DNA from: Pleomorphomonas koreensis DSM 23070
GTDB lineage: Bacteria; Pseudomonadota; Alphaproteobacteria; Rhizobiales; Pleomorphomonadaceae
Assembly (NCBI RefSeq): GCF_000425185.1
Contig: NZ_AULH01000018.1
Location: 1 to 64,000 of the forward strand
Direction: 5' to 3'
Length of the DNA: 64,000 nucleotides
Every line of letters starts with the position of its first letter. The stretch's first letter is position 1. A program made the position numbers and the translations under genes. Positions 1 to 10,000 of the stretch are shown piece after piece. The notes beneath the pieces are model-generated. The model was not told the DNA's origin. It ran no database searches and saw nothing but the letters and a program-made list of their open reading frames with translations.

Positions 1-2345
1 AGAATCGGAAGGGCGTCTGTCCCACCGTTACCCACCAACATTCTGCTCGTCGACTTTATGCTCTGGTTCGTTACCGAGGGCATTATGAGAATACCAACGG
101 CGCCCGACCCCCCCGAGGAGATCGACCCTTCCAAGAAGGAAACGAAGCTCGCGAATTTCGTTGCACCGCCATCTCCGATCAATACAACGATCGAAGAGTT
201 AGCGTCGCTCGCTCGCAATTGTGTCCCATAGAACGCCACGGCAAAAGCATAACCGATCTCGAGAACTCGGCGCATCGGTGTTGTTTCAGCGCCGGCTAGA
301 TCCGCTGGATACGAGGAGGCTCCCTGTACAATGTCATGTATGTGGCCGCCATGGACCGAAAGCGGGCCGAATGCAGGACCGGACTTGTTGCTGTCGACCC
401 GCATCAAGCACATGTTTGCGCAGTCCCGTATCACCGGCGTGTAGATATGGTTGCCGTTCGATCGGTCCGCATTGTCCTGAACGCTGTCGACGATCTCCAA
501 CGCCGCCTCATCTTGATAGACCTTTTTCCAGTATCTGTTGCCGGAGATCGAGCTGTTGGTGTTGTAAGTAAAGGGATTCTTCCCGGTCCCAGAGATAACG
601 CACTCGTAGTCCTCGAATGGGATTGGTTGCCAACTGGCAAAATCGCTCCCAGGCGCTTGGTTGGTCGACGCTTTTCGAGATATATACCGCCCGCCACCAT
701 ACTCGACGATGTCTCCTTGGGGGTATGCTGTAGCGCTGTCCCAGGCAGCGTTCACAGCTCTGACGCGATCTCCAACGGCATATGTGGTACCCGCCAGCCA
801 TTGGGCGGGATTGGAAAAGCGCTGCCGTGCCTTGGCTTCGATTATCGTTGGAGAGTAGATCGTACTCTCTCGCATTCGGTCGATATAAATTGCGTTTCCG
901 AACGCCCTTTCAACTCGAGCGCTGTCAAGCGTTTGATGATCGAGCTTATATTGGTAAAGCCCCCGTGTCTTATAGGCGCAGTCCAAGTTGAGCATATCTA
1001 CGAGGATAGGGGCACAGTACCATGTGCTCTCTGAGCGGTCGGCTGAAGTGTCATTCGACCACATATAGGGATCGGTGAACGAGGCCGAGGCCTTCAATTT
1101 TCCGAAACAAGCGATGCGAACATAACCGATGTTCACGCTTACCATATGACCGATGACGAACGGCATTCCCAAATCGGGAATGATCAGCACACTGCCATGC
1201 GACAGCTTAGAGATTGCCTTTGTGAACGCCAAGTCGTTGGCCACCGCGTGTGCGTCATCGTCGCCCGGCACCGCTCCGCAGTCCATAATGCTAACCACAT
1301 CAGAGAAGCGGTCTTTCAGGCTACGTCCCGTATAGCGATTGGTAGCGATAGCCGGGAGCTCAGCCAAAGCCTGCCCGATGATGTCTTCACCAGTTTCTGC
1401 GATTTTCTCGATGAGTTTGTCCCAGGTCTCATCGAGACGTAGCTTGAAAACCAGCGATCCGCTTTGCTTACGATAGCGGGTTCGCCCCCCGCCGGAAGTC
1501 TCGTCAATGAGGACTTCAACGACCTCCTGGTCGGCGATCGTGGAGATGGCCGCCGTTGCCGCAGCTTTCGTATCGAAGATGCGCGCCTGACCGCCGGCTT
1601 CAGCAGACGCGATGACGGTGGCGAGGGTAGTAGCCGCCGCGCCTGCGTATGTAGCGGCGTCTGTAGCCGACTGGCCTGCATTGCCAGCGGCAATTTGCGC
1701 AACCGCTCTTGCCGTTAGCGCATCCGATTTGGCCTGAGTTGTCGCCGCCAGACGCTCCTGCATGACAGCATCATAGCTGGCATCGCTGACCAAGTGGATC
1801 GTCGTATCCTGGACCATGCCAATCAGCTTCATGCCAGCGGTCAGGCTACCCTCAGGAACATCCCCGCCGGACGCTGTTTTGATCGTTCGGCTGGTTTCCC
1901 CGCCATCGAACGAAGCCGTCACCGGGCTAGCAGTATTGTCGCCCACCACCGGAATGATCACTGCCACTCCGCTGTAAAGCGGCAGCCTGGTGGTCAGGCG
2001 CCGCGCGTTGACGGCGTCACCATCGTCCACCTCAGCCGGAATAATGCTATAGGGCAGCGGCAGTGCCTTCGCCCAAAGCCCGTCTACCACGTCATAGATG
2101 CCGATTTTCTCAGGATCGGGGTCGGCCCATACCCACGGTGTCACCTGCGCAGTTGTGGCCGGAAGGTCAGCCTCTGTGCGATATAGACTGCCGATCATCG
2201 TGGCGAGACGCATCGGTTCGCTCGACACCAGCTGCAGGGCCAGGTCCTGCACCGTCTGTCGAGAGGTTCCGGCCGGACTGTTGACCAGCAGGCTTTCCGA
2301 GGTGGTGGCACGGGGAAGGTTCGGAGAGGGAACGCCGGTATCCAT
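1..2345 (-). CDS. Tail spike / tail fibre protein, beta-helix type (partial, 3' end off window)
   Basis: An open frame starts at the ATG at 2345 and runs 781 codons without a stop to the window edge. The start MDTGVPSPNLPRATT is a typical virion-attachment leader. Around residue 345 the segment RFSDVVSIMDCGAVPGDDDA matches the entry motif of phage tail spikes with a right-handed beta-helix (usually RFADVVSVKDFGA), followed by strand-rich repeats that fit a pectate-lyase-like fold. It should bind, and perhaps cut, a surface polysaccharide. It lies 4 bases downstream of the J-like tip protein gene, the usual place for receptor-binding proteins. Its distal two thirds (bases 1 to about 1300) are visibly lower in GC than the phage average, which suggests exchange of the receptor-binding part. 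Enzyme activity cannot be judged because the C-terminus is missing. Confidence 0.82.
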   Translation of the reverse strand, partial: MDTGVPSPNLPRATTSESLLVNSPAGTSRQTVQDLALQLVSSEPMRLATMIGSLYRTEADLPATTAQVTPWVWADPDPEKIGIYDVVDGLWAKALPLPYSIIPAEVDDGDAVNARRLTTRLPLYSGVAVIIPVVGDNTASPVTASFDGGETSRTIKTASGGDVPEGSLTAGMKLIGMVQDTTIHLVSDASYDAVMQERLAATTQAKSDALTARAVAQIAAGNAGQSATDAATYAGAAATTLATVIASAEAGGQARIFDTKAAATAAISTIADQEVVEVLIDETSGGGRTRYRKQSGSLVFKLRLDETWDKLIEKIAETGEDIIGQALAELPAIATNRYTGRSLKDRFSDVVSIMDCGAVPGDDDAHAVANDLAFTKAISKLSHGSVLIIPDLGMPFVIGHMVSVNIGYVRIACFGKLKASASFTDPYMWSNDTSADRSESTWYCAPILVDMLNLDCAYKTRGLYQYKLDHQTLDSARVERAFGNAIYIDRMRESTIYSPTIIEAKARQRFSNPAQWLAGTTYAVGDRVRAVNAAWDSATAYPQGDIVEYGGGRYISRKASTNQAPGSDFASWQPIPFEDYECVISGTGKNPFTYNTNSSISGNRYWKKVYQDEAALEIVDSVQDNADRSNGNHIYTPVIRDCANMCLMRVDSNKSGPAFGPLSVHGGHIHDIVQGASSYPADLAGAETTPMRRVLEIGYAFAVAFYGTQLRASDANSSIVVLIGDGGATKFASFVSFLEGSISSGGSGAVGILIMPSVTNQSIKSTSRMLVGNGGTDALPI

Positions 2346-2349
2346 GATG

Positions 2350-5300
2350 TCACCTGATGCTCACGTTGAAGGGACCGGACGTCGGGCCAGCCAGGCCGTC
2401 CGAGTTGAAGGGTTCGAGCCAGAAGTGATGGGTGCCGATTTCAAGGCAGGTAGCCGTTTCGACAAACACGACCACGTCGTCGATCGAGCCGTCGAAATCC
2501 GCATCCGCCATGAGGGCAAAGGTGTCGTTGCCGGACAAGGCGACCAGACGATCCGAGAACAGCCCGTTGGCGCTGCGGGCAGCGCCCGGCACGGACGTGC
2601 CGCCCTGGAGCATGGGCTGCACGCTGCCGGCCGTCCGGCCGCTGACGGTGAACTGCACGCGGTAGGTCTTGCCGGCCACCATGGCCAGAGCTTGGGCGAT
2701 GTCGCCGGCATCGCCCGGCGTATGGGTGGCGACGCCGGCGGCGACGTCCCAGTCGGCGCCGTAGGTCCAGGCGGCGCCGCTCGCAAAGCTGCCGCCCGCA
2801 ATCATGGTCTCCCGCGTGCTGTCACCGATCGGCTGAGAGTAGCTCTGCGAGGGCGTCGTGCCGATCGTGGCGACGAGGTCAGTGTCGCGATCGAGCGTCG
2901 ATGACGTCGACCGGTAGATCCGGACGGAAACGGTGTTGATATCGCCGGTCGAAGAAAACATGACGACGGCGCCGCCGAGCAGTGGGGCGATCGAGATCAT
3001 CACGTCGTCGAGGTCGGTCGGCGCCGGCTTGTCGCTGCCGCCCACCGTGATCATCACCACAGTGGTGTTGGGGCCGGCGACGCCGGCGGGCGAAACGGCG
3101 TAAGCTCGCAACTGCACGGGGTCGCCGGTAGCGTAGACGTCGAGATCGACGCCACCATCGACAGCCGGGAACGAAACGATGGTCCACGTCGTCGCCCCGT
3201 TCAGCCGATGCTCCAGCTTGAAGGTCTGGCTTTCGATTGCGCCGGAGCCCGGCGAGACGAGAACGCTGATCCGGCCGGCAACGCCGGTACCGGACACGCC
3301 CGTCTTGATCGACGAGATCTTCGGCGCCGGCGGCTGGCCGATGTTGTCGCCCACCTCGGAGCCGGCGCGGCCCGACCAGGCGGGTGGAACCTCTTCGTCG
3401 GTCAGCTCGTCGATGATCGGCGCGGCGGCCTGGGCGCGCAGCGCGCTCGACATCTCCTCGCCCGCTTCGACGCGAGTGATGATCAGCGGAAGAGACTCGG
3501 TGAGCAGCTCGCCGAAGTGGACGATATCGCCCTCGATGGGCAGATCCCCCGCGCCCTCCAGCAGCACCGACCGCTGCTCGCCGACAATGGTCAGCACCGG
3601 CCGCAGCACGCTGATGCCGATCGTGTCGTCCTCGTCGGCGAACACGCGGAACCGGATGCCGTAGTTTCGCCCGTCGACCATGGTGACGACGTCATCGAGC
3701 ACGACCAGGCGATCGCCCGAGACGGCCACCACCCTTGCGGCGACTTGCGTGCGCTCGAGCACGTCGTAGGACGCGGCAACCAGGTCGCCGCGCGTGGCGA
3801 CGCGTGCCGGTCCATCCTGCATGCAGGTGAAGGTGTCCGGCCGATAGAGCGCCTCGTACATACGACGACGGGACTCGACCCAGATCTCGTCGGGGTCGGT
3901 CTTGCCGGGCAGTTCCAGCTGCTCGGAGAGCGTGATGGGGCCAGAATGACCGGGCCACGGCACCAGCCGTTCCGCCTGCTTGTAGTCGTTGGTCGCGTCC
4001 TGGAACTTCACCCTGAAGCCGTGCGGCGGCTTGAAATAGGTACGAGACCATCTGAAGTCCCAGCTGTTGCGAGGGTTGATGTGATCGATCACCAGCGTCT
4101 GCGGCCGGTCGATCACGACCGACCAGCGCTTGCCGTCGTGGCGGGGTGAGGCGCGCCCGGCAACGGCGATCTCCGCCAGGCGCTCGCGCAGCGTCAGATC
4201 ATCGTCGTGCGACGCGTCGTACTTGAGGCCCTTGGTGGCACAGAACGTGTGCCAGTCGGCCAGCGTGTCGAGGTCGATCTCCACGTCGGTCACTGGGCGC
4301 GGGTTGCTCGGCGATTGGAGCGTGTAACGGTAGATCGAAGCCGGGTTTTGCGTCTCCCGCGCCACCCAAGTCTCGGTCTCGGCGTCCCAGTCAAGGCAGC
4401 GGCGGGAGATCAGGGCGTTGAAGTTGTCGAGGCTGCCGTTGAGCTGGTAGGTGGCCTTAACGCGCAGCGCCACCAGCGCCAGCGGCCAGGGGAACGCCAG
4501 CGGGTACTCAGGCCGCTGTGTCTGAATGGCCAGCCAGCTCGAGCGCGCTTGCGTCCGCGTCGAGGTCTGCTCGTTGGTGAGGCGCGTCAGCTCGATCTCG
4601 TAGCGGCCGCGCGCGCCAAACTCCCAGCTGTACTGGCGATAGATGCCTTCGAGCTTGGCGGCGGAAAGGTTCAGCGTCACCACCTCGGCCCAGTCGGTGG
4701 TGGTGGTTGCGGTGAGCCGCCGGCGCTGGCGGATGCGGACGCTCACCGTCATCGACCGCGTGTTGCCGTTGTCGTCCACGGTGCCGAGGCCGCCCGGAAA
4801 GCCGATGATCACGCTGCAGCCCGAGGCGTCGGCGCCGGTGGTGCGCACGACGGGCGTCTCGATCGAGGCGCCGGAAATCACGTTGCCGGCGTCGTCGCGC
4901 GGCAGCGGGCGTACCAGCTCGGCGCCCACCGACTCCTCCACCACCTGGCGCGGATAGAGTGTCAGCGGCTGGTCGGTGGCAAGCCCCTCGCGGGTCTCTA
5001 TTTCGACCTCGTCATACTCCTCGATCGCCGTCTCGCCGATCCTGAGGGCATCGATGGTGAGGCCATAGTCGCCGCCGTAGCCCACGCAGAACACGGCGCG
5101 GATGTACTGCACGTCGCCGACGATCTCCGAGTAGGACCGGGCCGCAAAGGGCGGCGCATAGCGCAGCGTGCCGACGATCTCTGGAATGACGCCGTCAGGG
5201 TCGAAGCGGTTCTGCCAGCCGCTGATGGTGTAGGTCTCGTTGCGGGTAGTGTCGCGCGTCTTCGGCTTGGCGGGTGGGATCAAGGCGTTGATCAGCAGCG

Positions 5301-5712
5301 AGCCAACGACGGTGATGCCGGCGCCGATGATGCCGGCCCAGGCCGCAGCACCCAGGCCCCAGGTGCCGGCGAGCGCCGGGGCCCAGAGCTGACCGAGGGC
5401 GATCGCGGCGATCGACACCACGATCATCAGCACGGCCTTCAGGATTTGCTTGCCCGGCACGATGCGGATGACCACGCGCACCCCCGGCTTCGGCCTCACC
5501 ACCGACCAGGCCTGCTGCTCGATGACGGCCATGCCCTGCGGCGTCACCAGGGTCACGCGCATGTGCTCCAGATCGCGCTCCGTCGCCTCCGGCAGCGCCA
5601 GCGCCACGATCTGGGCCACCGTCAGTCCGGCCGGCAGGTCGAGATCCACGCGGCCCGCGCCTGGATCGAACAGCGGTGCTGCGAGCACAGGAATGGTCGT
5701 GGGTGCGTTCAT
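2350..5712 (-). CDS. Tail tip / host-specificity protein (lambda J-like, TipJ family)
   Basis: A protein of 1120 residues starting MNAPTTIPVLAAP; this ATG overlaps the stop of the NlpC gene as ATGA, so the in-frame upstream codons are not used. Two Gly/Ala-rich hydrophobic helices lie near residues 100-145, then a conserved tail-tip core with phrases such as NETYTISGWQNRFDP and GRASPRHDGKRWSV that resemble the TipJ/Phage-tail_3 family of B3- and lambda-type phages. The C-terminal 300 residues look like fibronectin-III repeats, followed by a beta-sandwich with sequence resembling carbohydrate-binding modules (residues about 990-1090). It should form the baseplate hub that joins the tail tube to the spike. 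Proximity to the NlpC/P60 gene matches the lambda K-I-J order. Confidence 0.88.
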   Translation of the reverse strand: MNAPTTIPVLAAPLFDPGAGRVDLDLPAGLTVAQIVALALPEATERDLEHMRVTLVTPQGMAVIEQQAWSVVRPKPGVRVVIRIVPGKQILKAVLMIVVSIAAIALGQLWAPALAGTWGLGAAAWAGIIGAGITVVGSLLINALIPPAKPKTRDTTRNETYTISGWQNRFDPDGVIPEIVGTLRYAPPFAARSYSEIVGDVQYIRAVFCVGYGGDYGLTIDALRIGETAIEEYDEVEIETREGLATDQPLTLYPRQVVEESVGAELVRPLPRDDAGNVISGASIETPVVRTTGADASGCSVIIGFPGGLGTVDDNGNTRSMTVSVRIRQRRRLTATTTTDWAEVVTLNLSAAKLEGIYRQYSWEFGARGRYEIELTRLTNEQTSTRTQARSSWLAIQTQRPEYPLAFPWPLALVALRVKATYQLNGSLDNFNALISRRCLDWDAETETWVARETQNPASIYRYTLQSPSNPRPVTDVEIDLDTLADWHTFCATKGLKYDASHDDDLTLRERLAEIAVAGRASPRHDGKRWSVVIDRPQTLVIDHINPRNSWDFRWSRTYFKPPHGFRVKFQDATNDYKQAERLVPWPGHSGPITLSEQLELPGKTDPDEIWVESRRRMYEALYRPDTFTCMQDGPARVATRGDLVAASYDVLERTQVAARVVAVSGDRLVVLDDVVTMVDGRNYGIRFRVFADEDDTIGISVLRPVLTIVGEQRSVLLEGAGDLPIEGDIVHFGELLTESLPLIITRVEAGEEMSSALRAQAAAPIIDELTDEEVPPAWSGRAGSEVGDNIGQPPAPKISSIKTGVSGTGVAGRISVLVSPGSGAIESQTFKLEHRLNGATTWTIVSFPAVDGGVDLDVYATGDPVQLRAYAVSPAGVAGPNTTVVMITVGGSDKPAPTDLDDVMISIAPLLGGAVVMFSSTGDINTVSVRIYRSTSSTLDRDTDLVATIGTTPSQSYSQPIGDSTRETMIAGGSFASGAAWTYGADWDVAAGVATHTPGDAGDIAQALAMVAGKTYRVQFTVSGRTAGSVQPMLQGGTSVPGAARSANGLFSDRLVALSGNDTFALMADADFDGSIDDVVVFVETATCLEIGTHHFWLEPFNSDGLAGPTSGPFNVSIR

Positions 5713-6149
5713 TCCACACCCCCTGAAACACCGTTCGAAGCGGCTTTGACGTGGCGGTAGATGCCTGTCAGGCGATGGCCCCAGGTGCCTGTCTCGAAGC
5801 GCTCGAGCTTGGCGCAGTCGTCGGCCGTCACGTGCAGCATCAGGCCGCGATCGACGTAGAGGCCGACATGAGTATCGAGATGGCCTCGGCGGAACAGCAG
5901 CACGTCGAGCGGTCTTGCGTCGAACACACGGGTCCATGCAGGGTCGGCGCGCTCGGCCGCCACCAGCGCGGCCACCTCGGCCTGCTCCTCGGGCGAGGCA
6001 TAGGCGCCAGCATAGTCCGGCAGCGTGATGCCGAGCTGCTCGGCGTAGATCAGCACGACTAGGCCCCAGCAGTTGCAGCCCGCATGGCTGGCGCCGAAGC
6101 GGTCGAACGGGGTGCCGACGTAGGCGTTGGTCCAGCTCTTGACGATCAT
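5709..6149 (-). CDS. NlpC/P60-family tail assembly peptidase (lambda K-like)
   Basis: A protein of 146 residues with an NlpC/P60 fold: Cys27 in GCNCWGLV is the expected nucleophile and His94 in THVGLYVD the expected base. Family members in the tail tip of siphophages cleave peptidoglycan stem peptides during DNA entry. It sits between a DUF1833-type protein and the J-like protein with 4-base overlaps on both sides, the standard order in B3/D3112-type and gene-transfer-agent-like tails. The short length (one domain) matches this tail group. It is distinct from the lysis endolysin at 24366-25082, which has its own peptidoglycan-binding domain. Confidence 0.9.
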   Translation of the reverse strand: MIVKSWTNAYVGTPFDRFGASHAGCNCWGLVVLIYAEQLGITLPDYAGAYASPEEQAEVAALVAAERADPAWTRVFDARPLDVLLFRRGHLDTHVGLYVDRGLMLHVTADDCAKLERFETGTWGHRLTGIYRHVKAASNGVSGGVE

Positions 6150-6661
6150 GCGAACAGCCCCGGAAAGAAATCCTTGGTCATGCGGTGGCCGGGCGAGCGT
6201 TCCTCCTCGATGTCAGCGCGGCTGATTTCGAGGCGCACCTCGGCGGCGTCGCCGTCGGCCGTCTTCATCTCCAGGCCGGTCCATTCGGCTTCGATCAGCG
6301 ACGGCGAGCTGGCCAGCACGACGGCCACGGCCATGGTCGCCGGCGTCGTGAAACTGCGGAGAAGTTTGGCGATGTCGTTGTCGACGTTTTCGAGGATCAG
6401 CGTCGCCGAGGTCGGCGCGTCGTCGAGGTCGCTTGGCACCAGCGTCGAGGCCAGAACGAACAGATAGGGCTCGGTGGCGTCCATCCAGGTCGACCGCGTG
6501 CCATACATCAGTGGCTCATCGGAGAGACGCTCGGTGTTGTCGGTGGACAGCAGCACCGGTTCGTCAAGATCCGGATGGGTGATGTGGACTAGGACGACGT
6601 AGACCTGGTCGGACGACACGGCGTCCTGCATCAGCCGGGCGTTGAGCGAGACGCGCCTCAT
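6146..6661 (-). CDS. Minor tail protein, DUF1833-like
   Basis: A protein of 171 residues starting MRRVSLNARL; the ATG at 6661 overlaps the stop of the upstream gene as ATGA, so upstream in-frame codons are discarded. Phrases such as VVLVHITHPDLDEPVLLSTDN and ATLILENVDNDIAKLLR fit the DUF1833 family of distal tail proteins found before the NlpC/P60 gene in many alphaproteobacterial siphophages. Its probable role is a distal tail or hub component (lambda L-like position). No catalytic motif is visible. The assignment rests on gene order and general similarity, so the exact structural role is inferred. Confidence 0.75.
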   Translation of the reverse strand: MRRVSLNARLMQDAVSSDQVYVVLVHITHPDLDEPVLLSTDNTERLSDEPLMYGTRSTWMDATEPYLFVLASTLVPSDLDDAPTSATLILENVDNDIAKLLRSFTTPATMAVAVVLASSPSLIEAEWTGLEMKTADGDAAEVRLEISRADIEEERSPGHRMTKDFFPGLFA

Positions 6662-7080
6662 GGCATCACCAGCACGCTGAAGGCCATTCGGAACTCGACG
6701 CCCTGGATCGTCTCCTTCGGAAGATCGTCGGCGAACAGGCAGAGCCACTGCGCCGACATGAGGATCGGCTCCCCGCTTTCGGTCAGCATCGGATTGCCGG
6801 CGCCGTCGAGCAGCGCCCAGCCATCGGTCGTCGGGTCGGGCATGTAGAACGGCGTCCCGCCGAAAGCCGTCGTCTCCTCATAGAACTGATCGAACACTGC
6901 CTTGCCGGCGCGGCTGACGACGATCGACAGGGAAACCGACTTTGCGACCGACGAGAAACGGCGGCGATAGCCGGGAGGGCCGGACTCCGTCTGCCGCTTG
7001 ATGCGTGCCTCGAGCGGCGAGCGCGACCAGCTGTCGCGCTCCGGCTTTGGCAGGCTGGCCGGCCAGGTGGGAACGGTCAT
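6658..7080 (-). CDS. Distal tail protein (unnamed, follows tape measure)
   Basis: A protein of 140 residues starting MTVPTWPASLPKP. It lies directly after the tape measure gene with a 4-base overlap, the position of lambda gpM or of the distal tail proteins in B3-like phages. The early phrase WPASLPKPERDSWSR and the aromatic-rich middle (FYMPDPTTDGWALLDGAG) look like a conserved tail-family protein; no enzyme motif or membrane segment is seen. A structural role in joining the tube to the tip is inferred from location. Confidence 0.72.
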   Translation of the reverse strand: MTVPTWPASLPKPERDSWSRSPLEARIKRQTESGPPGYRRRFSSVAKSVSLSIVVSRAGKAVFDQFYEETTAFGGTPFYMPDPTTDGWALLDGAGNPMLTESGEPILMSAQWLCLFADDLPKETIQGVEFRMAFSVLVMP

Positions 7081-10000
7081 CGCGGTATCCCCCGCGACCG
7101 TACGCCATACTTCTGGCGCATCGCCCTGTCAGCGCCGCCGCCCGGCGTCGCAACCGCGTCGCCCACCGCGTCACTGATGACGAACTTCTCCTGGCGCCGA
7201 CCGCGACTGTCGCGCGTCGTCTCGTGCTCCACCCTGGCGCCGGAGTAGTTGTTGATCTGGACGCTCGTCCCCGAATCCTGTCCGCCCTGGCCCGCCCACG
7301 AAGCGCGCACGCCCAGCCGGCCCGCCGCGTCACGCGTCAGCGGAAAAATCCCCTCCTTCTCGCCAGCCTCCCCCATGACGCCTGCGCCCTTGGCAAAGGC
7401 GAACACGGTGGGCGTCGAAACCACTTGGTTGGCATAGCTGTGCAGGCCTCGCCCTGGTGGGATGCCGCCATAGGCATAGGGCATGAAAGCTGCCGAGTTG
7501 TCCGCACCCCAACCGCTGCCGCCGGTGAACAGCGACCCGATCCACGAGAAAAATCCGCCGCCGCCGCCCGACGAGCCGCCGGCACTGGCGATGCCGTTGA
7601 GTAGCTGTCCCAGCACCGAGCCGAGGCCCGGCACGAACTGGTCGACGATGCTGGAAACGCCCTGGTTGAGCACCGAGAACGAGGCGGAAAGCCCGCTCAC
7701 CTGTTGCTCCGCCCACCCGGTGCCGTAAGGCGAGACGCCGGCCGGCATCATGGCTGCCTGTGCCGGCGTCGCCGTCAGGCTGGCCGGATAACCGGAGGCT
7801 GCCCCGATGCTCCCCGTACTGGCGCCCCTTGTGGTGCTGGCAAACGACTCGAGGCCAGTGGTCGCCGTGCCCAGGGCGGCGTTGAACTTGTCGACGTAAG
7901 CGCTGCCCGTGGTGCCAAGAATATCCGTGGCGTTGGCGCCCTGTGCCAGCGGCCGACCGGTAAACCAGGCACTGGCCGCGTCGTCGGCGTTGCCGAACTT
8001 CGACAGCAGGCCGCCAAAGATCTTGTTGAACACCGCGTCCTGGGCAGTCGATGAGCCGAGGAACTGGTTCGGCGTCATGGAATAGCCGAGCGCCTGTTGC
8101 GTCCAGGGGCCGACGTTGGAACCCATCACGCCGTATCGGCCATAGGCCCGATCGCCGCTCGCGGTCACCGGGCCCAGCGCGCCATAGCGGCCGCTGCTCT
8201 CGATCGACGCGATCGCCTCGCGGTACCGCGACAGCATGCTGGTGCCGCCCACCACGCCGAGGCCGTTGCTGTTGGCGGCGGTGAGGTTGCCGAACAGGCC
8301 GCCGGCGCCGGCACCACCGAAGGTCACGAACACCGGGTTGGCGGCCGAGGCGCCGCGCGCCGTGCCGCCGAGCAGGCTCGACGCGAGATCTCCGAACAGC
8401 CCGCCGCCGGCTTCGCCCTGGCGGCCGAGCAGCCCCTGCGTCAGCTGGTCGGTGATGATGCCGGACGCCCAGTTTGTCGCGGTCTTGCCGATGCTGTCCC
8501 AGTCGCCCTCCAACAGCGAGCCGAGCATCGAATTCGTGGCCGACCGAAGGCCGTCTATGCGGCCGATTGCGTCCTGTTGCGCCTTGGTGACCTTGTCCAT
8601 TTCGCCGGCCGCGGCGCCATAGCGGGCTCCGGCCTCGGCGATCGCCCGGCTCAGTTCCGGCGTGATCTGGATGCCGGCGCGGGCATACTCGTTGTAAAGC
8701 CGCATCTGCTCGGTGAGATTTGCCGCATCCCCGGCCGATTTGCCGAACGTCGCCCGCTGCAGGGCCACGGCCCGCTCCAGCTCCGACGCCGACTGCGCGG
8801 TATCCTGCAACGGTTGGATCGCCGCCGACCTGGTCGCCGTCTGGATCTCCAGCTCGCGCGCCTTGCGCAGGTTGTCGATCGCCTCTTTCGCGCCCTCCGC
8901 CTTCTGGATCTCCAGGTCATAGCGAGCGTTGATCTGCGCGATCGTCGCCGGCAGGCCAGTCAACCCGACGCCGGCGGCTGAGCGTTGAGCCTGCTCCAGC
9001 GTGCTGCGGGATGACGCGGACTCCTGGGCGAACACGTTGGCACGCGCTGCGCGTTCGGCCTCGGCGATTTCCGCCTCGGATCGACCGCCCTGGCGCAGGG
9101 CTTCAACCCGGGCCTGGGCTGCGGCGATCGACGCCCGCTCGGCGGCCGTGCGGGCCAGGATGGCTTGGGTGCCGAGATCGTCGGATTGGCGGGTAAGATC
9201 GAGCTGCCGCTGCACTTCGGCAAGTGCCTCGGCCCGCCGGCGGTTGAGCGTCTCGACTTCGCCAAGCGTCTGAGCGGAGCCGATCGACGAGCCGTAGATG
9301 TCCTCGATCTTCTGAGCGTTGGTGCGTTGGTCCGGAATGAAATCGCCGAGCTGGCGAAATCCGTTGGAAGCCAGCGCCTGGTTGCGCACGAATTTCTGAT
9401 ACTCGGCCGACAGCTTCGGAAGGTCGCGAAGCGCCGTTTCGACCGTAGCGCGCAGCGTGTCCGTTTCGGCAGTCGTCTCGATGATCGAGTCGATCAACTT
9501 CTTCAGGTCGTTGTCAGCGGTGTTAGCTCCGATATCGGTGAGCTTCTTGCGCAACTCCTCCAGCGATTTGCCGCTCTCGTCGCTGGACTCGATGAAGCTT
9601 CTCAGTGGGGCTTCGATGGGAAGCGCGGCCCCAAAGGTCATCCCGCTCTGGTCAATGAACCTTGCTCTCAACGCGTTGCGTTCGCGCTCAAGCTCGGCGC
9701 TCAGATTGGTTTTTAGGTCGGTGGCATTCTGTCCGGCTTGAAAGGCCAGGATGCTCTTTTCTTCTGTTCTTAGCTTGCCCACACTGGCGGCGGCATCGCC
9801 GTAGGCATCCTTGATGCGCTTGACCAGTTCTTCATGCCGGGCGAGTGCTTCCTCGGTGCTTGGCCCTTCGCGTCGCGTGATGACATAGATCCCGGTCATG
9901 GCTAGACCGGCGGCAGCTGCGGCGGCCGTCAGGAGTGGAAACCGCGTGATCAGGCCAGTCACCGTCGACGAAATGTCGGACATGGCGCCAGACACGCCAC

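Noticed and set aside
221-1442. Several plus-strand ORFs near the left edge
   Set aside because: The minus strand has an uninterrupted 781-codon tail spike frame covering them.
4207-5760. Long plus-strand ORF (517 codons) over the J-like gene
   Set aside because: It is antisense to a clear tail-tip protein, its product is low-complexity and rich in Arg, Gly, Ala and Val, and it has no family features.
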